The notes under the pieces are model-generated. The model made no database searches, was not told the DNA's origin, and worked only from the letters and a program-made list of their open reading frames with translations. From Leptodactylus fallax (lineage: Eukaryota > Chordata > Amphibia > Anura > Leptodactylidae): DNA of 64,000 nt. Both the position numbers and the translations under genes were made by a program. This document shows, in pieces, positions 45,239 to 57,704 of this stretch. Numbering within the stretch: the first letter of the stretch is position 1; each line of letters begins with the position of its first letter. Location: assembly GCA_947044405.1 (NCBI GenBank), contig CAMRHE010000054.1:1860001-1924000 (forward strand), read 5' to 3'.

Positions 45239-45290
45239 CAGTGCCTTGCGAAAGTATTCGGCCCCCTTGAACTTTGCAACCTTTTGATAA
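45239..45290 (+). mobile_element. Second Tc1 tip, ~50 bp
   Basis: 'cagtgccttgcgaaagtatt', then 'cggcccccttgaac', directly follows the previous fragment after TA and stops within 'ccttttg'. The hAT sequence resumes at 'ataagaggagaaggtgg'. Confidence 0.75.
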
Positions 45291-45800
45291 GAGGAGAAGG
45301 TGGCACAACTATTTACAGGCATAAGCCAGAGGAGTGTGAATATCCTCATGGATGCATGCCTGATTCATTTTGACAAATTAGATTTTTTTTTTCACTATAG
45401 CAGTGGACAGATTTGTCCTTTTACGTGTTACGCCACCAGCAGCACTAAACACTCTCTTGGCCATTACGCTTAAAGTTGGACAAGTTAAAACTCCCATAGC
45501 AAACTGCCCAGCTCCTTCCACTACTCTAAACTATTGGCCAAGTACTCCATAAGGGTCACAGCTATGTGCTGGGTTATAGGTGCACTCTAGGTACAACTGT
45601 ACCTGCTGGTGCAGGCGGTGGATGTCAATATGATTTTCTGGCTGCTGTTGGTGCTGCGAGCTGAAAAATTTCTGGTTCATCATGTTCCAGATACTATATT
45701 TTGCATGGCTGCTGATACTACTACTTTTATTTCTGACACTTGGAGCCGTGACACTGGCAGAGGAGGTGGAGCGCCACCTTAGCATGTGTGCGACTGGCAG

Positions 45801-47490
45801 TTGTAGTGGTCTCCCTAAATACTGCGATAAGCTGGGTATATAGCCTATCCTGATAATACTGCAATTTTTCTTCAGAGAATAAATCTTCTATTTTGGCTTT
45901 ATAGCCAAGGCCCAAGAGTACTGCTATCCAGTACTCATCCCTTTGCTTGATGCTTCTGTGCTTAGTTTGTAAGCAGCAGAGTATACAGCCTGCCATGCTT
46001 CTAGCGCATGCATGGACCCAGGGGCCTGCCATGGTTGCTGTTCTTGGCCAGTGTGGTCATGGTCATCATCATCATCATCTAAGAATAAATAAGCATCAGC
46101 CTCCTCCCCTAGCTGTGTGAGTGACGTATCAAGGGGCCCCTCTGCATTCAAGGGAGATTCTTCTTCCTCCTCTTCCAGTCTAAGAGTTATAGTTCTTCCA
46201 CCATAATGACCCTGACCCTCATCCTCTTCCATAAACCCAGGGTGAGGATGTTAACTAAGAGGTGGAAACTGTTCGTCCTCTTTCGTCCATCTTTACATAA
46301 GTGTATAAAATATACAATAGATGAATCACATCACTGCTGCAATTGTCCCTGACAAATTTGGTGACACACTTCCCTCATAAGCCTCCAATGACAAATCTCA
46401 AAATAATCAAAGTGACCAGGTGGTACTCCTCCTAATGTTGTGGAGTACAATCGAGAAAGAGGCACCGCGCACACCCGAGGTTTATTCACGGAACACAATT
46501 CTTTATTCAGAAAACAACAACCATCACACATGTTTGTGGTGTCTCTTTCTCGATTGTACTATACCACATTAAGAGGAGTACCACCTGGTTACTTTAATCT
46601 CTGTACATTTCCGTCCCATCCAGAGGGCGATGAGGCTCCAGCTGCAATAAAACACCCTTCTTGTGGAAATCGTAGTGCGGACCACCACAACAAAATAAGG
46701 TGGAACATTTACATTTCTTCTTTGGATTAACATTTACTGCTACCAGTGCAGGACTATACTTTGCTCGGTGCACTTCTGTCACTTTCATTTTCAAATATCT
46801 CGAAATAACACATTGCTCCTGTGTTGTGCTTCATGCAGTAATCATTCACTGCCTTCTGCTGGTCACACAGATGCTCCATCATGGTTAAGATGGTGTTCCA
46901 CAGAGTTGGAACGTCACAATAGAACTAGCACCTACTCTTGTTGTATTTCTGGATTGTGACCACTGCCACTCAAAACATTGACTCACTCAAACACATTGGA
47001 ATCCACTAAGTGGTAATTCAGGGATTGCACTGCCAGCATCTTGCCCAGGTGTGAGTTAAATTGCAGTACCACTTTGACTGGACACATATTGCTGTTTCCT
47101 GTCCACACATTACCTTATGAATAACTGACGTTGGCATGGAAGAAGAGGAGCAGGAGGAGTAGGAGAAACAGTTGGCTTGATGATGATAACAACAACTATG
47201 TGCTAGGTGTAGATGTGGCCTACAAGTAAAATCATGGGGGGGAAGGTTAGAAGAGTTTCATTCACATTCCCTGCTAGAGCCACTGCGAAGTCTATTTTGC
47301 CAAATATGGTGATGCCTTTTCATGGAGTGCGTAGAGATATCATTTAATACTGCAAGTTCATAGCTAAGTTTCTGCTTACAGATCTTGCAAATTGCCACGG
47401 ATTTATCATTATATGTGTTAAAACTGAAAACTGTCAGTGTAGGCAGCGGTTTACACTGACAGAAGATTGTGATCTCTGCCACGACACAGG
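45801..47490 (-). pseudogene. hAT transposase relic, BED finger and central part
   Basis: Minus strand, from the right: 47258-47482 is open and holds a BED-type zinc finger, VAICKICKQKLSY followed by STHSMKRHHH (Cys-Cys-His-His pattern). Near 46760-46920 DVPTLWNTILTMMEHLCDQQ matches the 'TRWNSTYLMLERL' block of the hAT core. An acidic open stretch (45924-46232) with a run of Asp codons follows and may be a diverged insertion. The order BED - WN - YK - FSAAG fits ZBED-like hAT proteins. Several stops. Confidence 0.7.
46412..46592. repeat. Inverted repeat, ~52-bp arms
   Basis: The left arm 'accaggtggtactcctccta' .. 'caatcgagaaagaggcacc' and the right arm 'ggtgtctctttctcgattgt' .. 'aggagtaccacctggt' are reverse complements with a ~75 bp loop. 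It lies inside the hAT relic and is probably a small foldback insertion. Confidence 0.75.
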
Positions 47491-47559
47491 CACAATGACA
47501 TCATTCATCAGTGCCTGCACTGTGGTGGAAGAAGGTCACACAGCTGCTCTTCATGGGAG

Positions 47560-48080
47560 TGCAGGTAAGTATGGGAGCATATTATACTGTGTGGGGACCA
47601 CTGTGAAGTATATTATGTTCCACAGTGACCCCCACACATTATAATATACTCTAGAGTGACCCCCACACAGCATAATATACTCCACAGTGGCCCCCACACA
47701 GTATATTATACTGTGTGGGGGCCACTGTGGAGTATATTATATTGTGTGGGGGCCACTGTAGAGTATATTATAATGTGTGGGGGCCACTGTGGAACTTAAT
47801 ATACTTCACAGTATGGGAGGTGACAAACATAAAAACCAGTGTTACTCACCTCTCCTGGGTTCCGGCGCAACTCCTCTTCAATGATGTCACAGACGCCAAA
47901 ATCATTATGTGCTGTGATGCCGGCCTGACCCAAGTGACATCTGTGATGTCACTAAAGAGGCCTGAAGACAGCAGGGAGTCCCACAGGAGCCCAGGAGAGT
48001 TAAGTAACACTGTTTTTATGTTGATGACCTCCCCTGGGCCTCTGATCATATACTCGGGGGTCTGAACTCTGCGGGTTCCA
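47560..48080. repeat. Palindromic minisatellite repeat
   Basis: Units of ~37 bp, 'tactgtgtgggggccactgt' then 'ggagtatatta', run forward at 47700-47800 and in complement at 47615-47700. They are flanked by 'gtgttactcacctctcctgg' near 47842 and its mirror 'ccaggagagttaagtaacac' near 47990. Related to the repeat at 21536-23014. Confidence 0.75.
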
Positions 48081-49484
48081 TATTGCATTCCTCTTTAGCA
48101 GGTATAGTTCATTGGACCTCAATGTCTTCACACTGATAGTTAAATTTACACCACATTCCCTTGGGCCCCTATCTCCGCCGACCCCCTTTGGGCTAGGACA
48201 GAAAGTGCAGCAGTGGAAAGACTAGAGCTAGGGACTGCTAGCCTGGTGCTAGCAGACCTGTCTGTATCGCCACTAACCAACGTGCCTCTGCAACTCCTCC
48301 AGGGTATAAATCTCTGCACCTCAGTTACACTTCCTGGCAAAGGGTAGGATGGAGATATCCAGGCATGGAACAAGGCTTTAGACTGTCAGCAATCCAACTG
48401 AGGGAAGTGAGGAAGGCGCGTTGAGGAGATACCACTGGGACTTGGCGCTTATTGCAGGAGCGGCTGTCGAGAAGCATGGGAGTAACATCGGGGCCAAAAG
48501 ACACAGCAAGTGAACAGGTAGAGCTAGGAACTGCAAGCCTGATGGTTGCATACTAGCAGCCCTGTATGTAGTGTCACTGTAGGCCGCTACAGCAATGAGG
48601 CAGAGATTAGTTCTCTGCAATCTGGAACACCCTAATAGAGATCATACAGGGACTTGGGGGGAGTCTCAGGGTGCTCCAGAAGCAGATACTAGCTGTCGGT
48701 GGTTCAGGTTCGCAAGCACAGGAGCCCATACAACATGCGACTTGCTCGGACCACGGCTAGCCATGCCCCCCTACAGTTTACCTTTTAATGCATTTGTGTA
48801 TGCCATCTGTTTTTGTGATGCATTTCAATAAACTTTATACTTTTGATACTAAAATGACCTACTGCAGAAATCAAGTCTTTATGCTGAACATATTTTTAAG
48901 ATTTTTTTGTCAATTTGTAAAAATTTCCCATGTTAACTATATATATAAAAAAACAAAACACTTTAAAATACTGCAGTTCCAACTGTATGTAGTCTGTCAT
49001 TTCCTGTTCCTTGGAGATGGACCATTGGCCATAGACATAACCCATTAGTCTGGAGAGGACCCTATTGACTTCTATGGGAGAGTTTACTAGACATGCTCTA
49101 TGACCTGTTCAAAGAGGGATGTTCACTTGTTCACTTCTCGGTGACTCAGTCTACTAGTGATGGACTACCCTACATATTGAATAATGAAGAGTACATGTAA
49201 CTACACATGTAAATGACCAGTTTTAGATGTTGTCATATTTCCTCCCAAAGGTATTATCCTCAAACATGTTTCTTGACAGATGTGCCACAACAAATGAGAT
49301 ATTCTTCACATGCCAAATTAAGGTTGTGTTCACACATTCTGTAATCTGCAGGAGATAAGCCACTGCCAGAAGCATGTGACAGAGTCCCCTCTCCACATTG
49401 ACAATACAAGTACTCTAAGCCAAATGTGCATGTGTAAGGAAGAGTCAGAAAGAATAGCTGTTAGGCCAAAAAAATTAGCAACTA
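48081..49484. other. No gene recognised; diverged internal duplication
   Basis: A block near 48225-48275 (gagctagggactgctagcct .. gctagcagacctgtctgta) is repeated in diverged form near 48520-48580. Short reading frames here have no family match. Confidence 0.45.
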
Positions 49485-49710
49485 TTAGAGGGAATCTGTC
49501 ACCAGAAAATTACCGTTTTTTAAATTTATATTTTAAGAATTTTTGTTGAGTTTAAAAAAAAAAAAGTCATTCTATTATCCATATTTTAAAGTATTCCTAA
49601 AAATCCTGCAATCCTGACTTTGGCCACAAAGCCAAATAATATGCTGAGACTTCCTGTTTTCTTTATAGCACCTCACTTATCAGCACACTGATGATCACAG
49701 CTATCATGTA

Positions 49711-51324
49711 CTAGCAGAAGGACCCAGCTTCGCACGGGTATATTTCATTTTTTGTTTGTGTAGTGACCCCATAAGAATTGGCCAGTTTTGCACTTGACAT
49801 CCAGTATGGGAGTCCAGTATAGGTACAGTCTATTTATGGCTGTATTGCTATGGAAACCTGGTAAATGAAATGTGAACTTATATTGGCTGATACACGTCAT
49901 ATGACTGAATATTTAAAGACCTGCGAACTGCTATTGACTCATACAGGTCATAAATAACTTGGTTGCTATGGAAACCTGGTGTAAAGCTGTGTTTATGTGA
50001 CCTTGTGTAACAGTGTCATCCACATCGCCCTGCCCCTTTAAAGCTGACCTACAGCAGTGAATAAAAATGGTTGGGTTGTTATAGAAACATGGAGTGCAGC
50101 TGTGTGCATGTGGCTGACAATGCCTTGTCAGATTGGAGATGGGCTTGGGTCTGCTGGGTTGTTTCAGCAGCTCGCTGTTGTCTGTGACATATCTTGTCAG
50201 ATTAGAGATAGGCTTGGTTCTGCTGAGAGTTTTCATTAGCTCGAGCAGCAGCCATGTCTTTTGCTGCAGGGGGCATGAGTAGTTTAAAAACATTTCAATT
50301 TATAAGAATGCTGACATCCAGTATGGCAGTCCAGTCAGTGTCGTAAATACCGGGGTAGCAGTGGTAGCGGCTGCCACAGGGCCCGGGACATTAGGGGTCC
50401 CTGATTTATTTTTTTTTTTTTAATAGGCCGTTACCTGCTGGTGTAACATCAGCAGGTAACGGGCCCTATTTACCTACCGATTCCCGCTCCTGCTCATGGC
50501 CGCCTGTGCTTCACCTTCTGCAGAGGCGGCTGTGAGCAGGAGCGGGGATCATTAAGTAAGGCCTGTGGGCCGTGGACCCCACAAACACTGCTATCTTTTC
50601 AGCAGGCTTCGGGCCTCCTTGGTGACGTCCCAGACGTCGGTGGGCCAGTCCACGTCATTATGCATTGCGATGCATGCCTGGCTCACGTGACATCTGGTCC
50701 AACATTGAAGAGGTAGTGGGGAGTGCGCATAATACTATATGAAGTGGCCACTATGATACTGTGTGCAGGGGCCACTATGGGGCAGAATACTGTGTGCAGG
50801 AATGCAGTTTGTGCGGAAAGGGGGGAGCGGTTGTTGGGGGTGAGGGTCCTATGTCAAATGTTCGCCTTTGGGCCCAGCCATTCCTAGTTACGCCAGTGAG
50901 TCCAGTATAGGTACAGTCTATTTATGGCTGTGTTGTTGTGGAAACCTGGTAAATTAAATGTGAACTTATATTGTCTGATACACGTGATATGACTGAATAT
51001 TTAAGGACCTGCGAACTGCTATTGATTGATACAGGTCATAAATAGCTTGGTTACTATGGAAACGTCTGTGCCTGAGGAGAGTAAGCGCCTGCGAGCTCTC
51101 ATTGGCTGATAAAGGACATGTGACCGTGTGTATGGCAGTTGGAATATGAGTGAAAGACTTGCAGGCTTATATTAGCTAATGTTGGTCATTTTTTGGGAAT
51201 ACTGTATCTCAGGAACGGTACGTCCTAGAGAGCTGAGACCCAGTCTAAAATATTCCCGGACACCTGATGTACATGTGTGCCAAATTTGGTGAGGATCAGT
51301 CAAGTCGTTTGGTTGTGCAAAAAG

Positions 51325-51357
<33 letters not shown>
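49711..51357 (-). mobile_element. Non-autonomous Helitron, minus strand
   Basis: On the minus strand the 3' end is the short hairpin acccgtgcgaagctgggt followed by ccttctgCTAG, inserted before T. The body matches the plus-strand copy at 52175-52735 (cacatgtacatcaggtgtcc, ccaaatttggtgaggatc, cctgcaagtctttcactcat in either sense). The middle carries a partial duplication, because 'gtccagtataggtacagtct' occurs at 49812 and at 50901. It also carries the hAT-like insertion at 50336-50898. The 5' end runs into (AT)n at 51329-51357. No Rep/helicase. Confidence 0.75.
50336..50898. mobile_element. hAT-like non-autonomous element, 8-bp duplication
   Basis: AGTCCAGT occurs at 50328-50335 and 50899-50906. 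The termini CAGTGTCGTAAATA and, in reverse complement, CACTGGCGTAACTA are inverted. An 8-bp duplication with CA.TG-type ends is the hAT signature. Inside are a hairpin (gttacctgctggtgtaacat .. cagcaggtaac) and a few 'ctgtgtgcaggggccactat' minisatellite units near 50758-50800. Confidence 0.85.
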
Positions 51358-51374
<17 letters not shown>

Positions 51375-51584
51375 TCAGTGTGTTGATAAGTAAAGTGGTT
51401 CTAGCGAAGAAAAACAAAAAAACCTACAGAACAGAAGGCAGAAGTACATATTTTGGCTTAGTGGCTAATGTAACTAATATAGATAATAAGATAAAATTAA
51501 ATGCACCAAAAATACTTGAAAATATGTTTAACACAAAATTTTATTTAAGCAATAGTACATATTCTGGTGACACATTCCCTTTAA

Positions 51585-52174
51585 TATGAAATACTTAAAT
51601 TTGTTTCATCAATAAGCTTGTGGATTCACTGGAGACTATAAAACGTTTGCACGGATATTCAACTAAGTTTTGTCTATTCTGTCTACTTATTAAATCCTAC
51701 ACATTTACCTATTTTATTACACTTGTCTCTGGAGCTTCTACTTCTATAATAAATTATAACAACATTATATAGGAATAGTTTATATTGAAGACATGAACAC
51801 CCAATAGTTAAAGATTATTGCACAACGATATGTATGTAGAAGGTTTAATAGAGACACAGTATGTTTGCAGTAAACAAAGATTAATATTTGTTCAATTCTC
51901 TAAAGGAAAATAGTGTGCTTTTATTACTAGCTAATATATCAAACTGATGCATTTCCATAGAGAAAAAGAAACAAGGACAAAATCAAAATAATGCCTTAAT
52001 AAAACAATTAAAAGCAACAGAATTTGTATTTAAATATCATTAACATAAATGAAGGTATTTCTTTTTGTCCATTTGTCCCTGTATGCTCTAAACCACCAAA
52101 CTTAAGCCTTGCAGCTGAAAACATATTAACTGTACATTATTCATTATTATGTTTATTGTGAATTTGTGTGTTTA
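51585..52174. other. No gene recognised
   Basis: AT-rich unique sequence without motifs. Confidence 0.5.
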
Positions 52175-52735
52175 TCTCTTATATATATAAAAATGAGTTT
52201 CTGTCTGTCTGTCTGTCTGTCTGTTCTTTATGCGCGACCAAACGACTGGACCGATCCTCACCAAATTTGGCACACATGTACTTCAGGTGTCCGGAAATAT
52301 TTTAGACTGGGTCTCAGCTCTAAAGGATGTACTGTTCTTGAGAAATGACCAGCATTAGCTAATACAAGCCTGCAAGTCTTTCACTCATATTCCAACTGCC
52401 ATATACAAAGTCACATGTCCCTTATCAGCCAATAGAAGCTTGCAGGCGATTAGTCTCCTCAGGCACACAGGTTTCCATAGCAACCAAGCTATTTATGACC
52501 TGTATTAATCAATACTAGTTCGCAGGTCCTTAAATATTCAGTCATATCACGTGTATCAGACAATATAAGTTCACATTTAATTTACCAGGTTTCCATAACA
52601 ACACAGCCATAAATAGGCTATATTTATACTGGACTGCCATACTGGATGTCAAGTGCAAAACTGGCCAATTCTCATGGGACCACTACACAAACAAAAAATG
52701 AAATATACCCGTGCGAAGCCGGGTCCTTCTGCTAG
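52175..52735 (+). mobile_element. Non-autonomous Helitron, 561 bp
   Basis: It begins TCTCTTATATATA after A (52174) and ends with the hairpin acccgtgcgaagccgggt and ccttctgCTAG before T (52736). TC start, subterminal hairpin, CTAG end and insertion between A and T without duplication are Helitron hallmarks. A (TCTG)n run at 52200-52222 follows the 5' end. No coding capacity. The 60-residue frame is incidental. Confidence 0.85.
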
Positions 52736-53021
52736 TATTGTATATAGAAAAGTATTGTGGTTGTAAGGAACTTGAAATAGAATTTAAGCATAAAGAATCT
52801 ATTTTGGGCCATGTTTAAAGGTGAAGATTGACTTTAACATTCATCTATGATGAGGGATCTAAGGCATCAGTATAAAAATTCTTAAGTATGGCTGCTCTGA
52901 TCTAATGGGGTAGAGGACTAAAGACTAAAGTCAGTAAAGCAGCTGATTTCCATATAATTTTTAAACACAAAACAGGATTTCTACAATAAACGGTATAGAT
53001 CCTGATTTAATCCTTGTAACA

Positions 53022-53024
<3 letters not shown>

Positions 53025-53067
<43 letters not shown>
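53025..53067. repeat. (TA)n microsatellite, LTR insertion site
   Basis: The TA run resumes at 53611-53635 on the other side of the solo LTR. Confidence 0.95.
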
Positions 53068-53070
<3 letters not shown>

Positions 53071-53610
53071 AACGGGATTAGCTCAGGGATCGTCTCCTCA
53101 GATAGACGAGCACTTTTTGACAAAGCAATTAGAATCCAGTCCAGCCAAGTATGGCACAACTGGCCACAACCAGTTTTATTAGAGGATTAAGGAAAACAAA
53201 ACAATAAAAATACAAAATAAAATCCTAGCCATCCAGCCACTTCATACAATACACAATACAGGTATCTAACTAGAGAGATCTGGGCCTACTGCACAGCTCC
53301 CTAAACACAAAATACAGCAGTTTAACTCAGAGTGAGCAGAGAGAGTCAAATATCTGTGTGCTGTCTTCCCTTATATATGCACACTTCAGGAAACAAGGAA
53401 TTAACCCCCAGACATCCCAAAACCTGAAGTGTCTGAATGGAGTAGAGCCACACCCAACTCTGCCTACTCCAGCAGCCAGACCTTTTACCATGGTTTAGAT
53501 AAAACCCTCCAGCAAGGAACACACCTTTCCCAGCTGCTTTTAGAAGGAATATGACAAGAACCTGGGAGAAATGTATACTCCTTCTACCACTTTGCCCTGG
53601 TCCTGTCACA
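53068..53610 (-). mobile_element. Solo LTR, minus strand, 543 bp
   Basis: On the minus strand it runs TGTGACAGGACC...CCCGTTACA. A TATA-like GCATATATAAGGG lies near 53382-53370, and AATAAA lies near 53180-53175, the U3-R-U5 order. It sits within an (AT)n run, so the duplication cannot be measured. Different in sequence from the 36296 LTR, though similar at the tips. Confidence 0.75.
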
Positions 53611-53639
53611 ATATATATATATATATATATATATACATA

Positions 53640-54015
53640 CAGGTGCATCTCAATAAATTAGAAACGTTTATTTATTTCAGTAATTACATTAAAAACATTA
53701 AAAAAGTGACCTTCTATATTTTCTAGATTCTTTACACTCAAAGTGTTTTATTTCAAGTGTTTTATTTCTGTAAATGTTGATTATGGATTACAGGTAATGA
53801 AAACCCAAATCTAAGAAAATTTGAATATTGTAAAAAAGTTCAGTATTGTAAATTCAGTGTGTCACCTGCCAAGGTTTCCTAAGCCTTTAAATGATCCCTC
53901 AGTCTGGTTCAGTAGGACAAACAATCATGGAAGACTGCTGATTATGAATTGTATTACTGAATTACTGAAATGAATTTACGTTTCAAAAATATTCTAATTT
54001 ATTGAGATGCACCTG
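53640..54015. mobile_element. Tc1/mariner-type MITE, 376 bp
   Basis: Flanked by TA (53638-53639 and 54016-54017). The ends 'caggtgcatctcaataaatt' and 'aatttattgagatgcacctg' are perfect inverted repeats. No reading frame. It is an internally deleted derivative of a Tc1/mariner family. Confidence 0.9.
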
Positions 54016-54021
54016 TACATA

Positions 54022-55656
<1,635 letters not shown>

Positions 55657-55686
55657 TTATATATACATATATCAACATTATATACA

Positions 55687-55721
<35 letters not shown>
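55687..55721. repeat. (AT)n microsatellite between two Tc1 elements
   Basis: Roughly 17 AT units directly left of the next element, followed by 'acaatacagacc'. Confidence 0.9.
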
Positions 55722-55725
<4 letters not shown>

Positions 55726-56137
55726 ACAGACCAAAAGTTTGGACACACCTTCTCAGTCCAAGAGTTTTCTGTATTTTCATGACTATAAAAATTGTAGATT
55801 CACACTGAAGGCATCAAAACTATGAATTAACACATGTGGAATTATATACTTAACAAAAAAGTGTGAAACAACTGAAAATATGTCTTATATTCTAGGTTCT
55901 TCAAAGTAACCACCTTTTTCTTTGATTACTGCTTTGCACACTCTTGGCATTCTCTTGATGAGCTTCAAGAGGTAGTCATCTGAAATGGTTTTCACTTCAC
56001 AGGTGTGCCCTGTCAGGTTTAATGGACATTAGACCTGTGGAAATCTGTGCTTTGGTCTGATGAGTCCAAATTTGAGATCTTTGGTTCCAACCACTGTGTC
56101 TTTGTGCGACGCAGAAAAGGTGAACGAATGGACTCTA

Positions 56138-57704
56138 CAGTCATGGCCAAAAGTTTTGAGAATGATACAAATATTAATTTTTACAAAGTCTACTGCTTCA
56201 GTTTTTCTAATGGCAATTTACATGTACTCCAGAATGTTATAAAGAGTGATCAGCTTAACAGCAATTACTTGCAAAGTCAATATTTGCCTAGAAAATGAAC
56301 TTTATCCCCCAAAACACATTTCAACATCATTGCAGCCCTGCCTTAAAAGGACCACCTAACATCGTTTCAGTGATTGCTCCATTAACACAGGTGTGGGTGT
56401 TGATGAGGACAGGGCTGGAGATCAATCTGTCATGATTAAGTAAGAATGACACCACTGGACACTTTAAAAGGAGGCTGGTGCTTGCCATCATTGTTTCTCT
56501 TCTGTTAACCATGGTTATCTCTAAAGAAACACGTGCAGTCATCATTGCACTGCACAAAAATGGCCTAACTGGGAAGAGTATTGCAGCTAGAAAGATTGCA
56601 CCTCAGTCAACAATCTATCGCATCATCAAGAACTTCAAGGAGAGAGGTTCCATTGGTGCCAAAAAGGCTCCAGGGCGCCCAAGAAAGACCAGCAAGCGGC
56701 AGGACCGTCTCTTAAAAGTGTTTCAGCTGCGGGATCGGGCTACCAGCAGTGCAGAGCTTGCTGAGGAATGGCAGCAGGCAGGTGTGAGTGCATCTGCACG
56801 CACTGTGAGGCGGAGACTCTTGGAGCAAGGCCTGGTCTGAAGGAGGGCAGCAAAGAAGCCACTTCTCTCCAGAAAAAACATCAGGGACAGACTGATATTC
56901 TGCAAAAGTTACAGGGAGTGGACTGCTGAGGACTGGGGTAAAGTCATTTTCTCTGATGAATCCCCTTTTCGATTGTTTGGAACATCTGGAAAACAGCTTA
57001 TTCGGAGAAGAAGAAGTGAGCGCTACCACCAGTCTTGTCTCATGCCAACTGTAAAGCATCCTGAAACCATTCATGTGTGGGGTTGTTTCTCAGCCAAGGG
57101 AATCGGCTCTCTCACAGTCTTGCCTAAAAACACAGCCATGAATAAAGAATGGTACCAGAATGTCCTCCAAGAGCAACTTCTCCCAACCGTCCAAGAGCAG
57201 TTTGGCGCTCAACAATGCCTTTTCCAGCATGATGGAGCACCTTGCCATAAAGCAAAGGTGATAACTAAATGGCTCAGGGAACAAAACATAGAGATTTTGG
57301 GTCCATGGCCTGGAAACTCCCCAGATCTTAATCCCATTGAGAACTTGTGGTCAATCATCAAGAGACGGGTGGACAAACAAAAACCAACAAATTCAGACAA
57401 AATTAAAGCATTGATTCTGCAAGAATGGACTGCTATCAGTCAGGATTTGGTCCAGAAGTTGATTGAGAGCATGCCAGGGAGAATTGCAGAGGTCCTGAAG
57501 AAGAAGGGTGAACACTGCAAATATTGACTTGCTGAATTAACTCATTCTAACTGTCAATATAAGCTTCTGTTACTCATAATATGAATGCAATTATAATTCT
57601 GTATGTGATAAAAACATCTGACAAACACACATAAAAACCAGAGGGCAGCAGATCATGTGAAAATATAATATTTGTGTCATTCTCAAAACTTTTGGCCATG
57701 ACTG
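56138..57704 (+). mobile_element. DD35E Tc1-type element, copy A (nested)
   Basis: 1567 bp with TA at 56136-56137 and 57705-57706. The ends 'cagtcatggccaaaagtttt' and 'aaaacttttggccatgactg' are perfect inverted repeats, followed by 'gagaatgatacaaatatt' and its mirror. Almost identical to copy B at 61168-62719. Confidence 0.95.
56511..57527 (+). pseudogene. DD35E transposase, single nonsense codon (copy A)
   Basis: From ATG at 56511 the frame encodes 338 residues with one stop, TGA at codon 110 (56838-56840), where copy B has TCA. The order is a helix-turn-helix part with SIAARKIAPQSTIYRIIK (residues 23-40) and GRPR (55-58), a second DNA-binding helix ARTVRRRLLEQG, then Asp149 in IFSDESPFRLFG. 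HVWGCFSAKGIGS follows, then Asp241 in CLFQHDGAPCH and Glu277 in [11 protein letters not shown]. The 35-residue spacing makes it DD35E. The C-terminus is KKGEHCKY. Truncation at codon 109 removes the whole catalytic domain. Confidence 0.92.

Larger units (their letters stand above)
44745..45800 (-). pseudogene. hAT transposase relic, C-terminal part (copy 2)
   Basis: Read on the minus strand from the right: near 45780-45900 GYKAKIEDLFSEEKLQYY matches the 'DPRYK..LF..EE' block typical of hAT catalytic cores. Near 45440-45510 CPTLSVMAKRVFSAAGG then TRKRTNLST matches the C-terminal dimerisation region, where relatives have SVPSERVFSAAG. Stops and frame changes separate the blocks. The sequence is collinear with the copy at 5180-5915 but contains the Tc1 end fragments at 44968-45290. 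It would have been a nuclear cut-and-paste transposase. Now dead. Confidence 0.75.
49485..51584. mobile_element. MITE interrupted by a Helitron
   Basis: The left 'ttagagggaatctgtcacca' and the reverse complement of the right, 'ttaaagggaatgtgtcacca', are terminal inverted repeats. 200-220 bp of element remain on each side. The Helitron occupies the middle. Confidence 0.6.

Noticed and set aside
45924..46232. Acidic 102-residue frame as an independent host gene
   Set aside because: Embedded in a hAT relic with stops on both sides. The Asp run is a (TCA)n-type repeat on the plus strand. Kept only as an oddity of the relic.
47615..47800. Regular repeats with spacers, CRISPR-like at first glance
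   Set aside because: Units are contiguous ~37-bp minisatellite repeats without unique spacers, in a eukaryotic repeat context and with strand inversion.
52166..52348. 60-residue frame with a Cys/Leu-Ser-Val start, signal-peptide-like
   Set aside because: The start is the (TCTG)n tract of the Helitron 5' end. The same frame appears in the other Helitron copy as a by-product.
56712..57074. 120-residue minus-strand frame, repeated at 61739-62090
   Set aside because: Antisense of the DD35E transposase in both copies. Conserved only because the element is.
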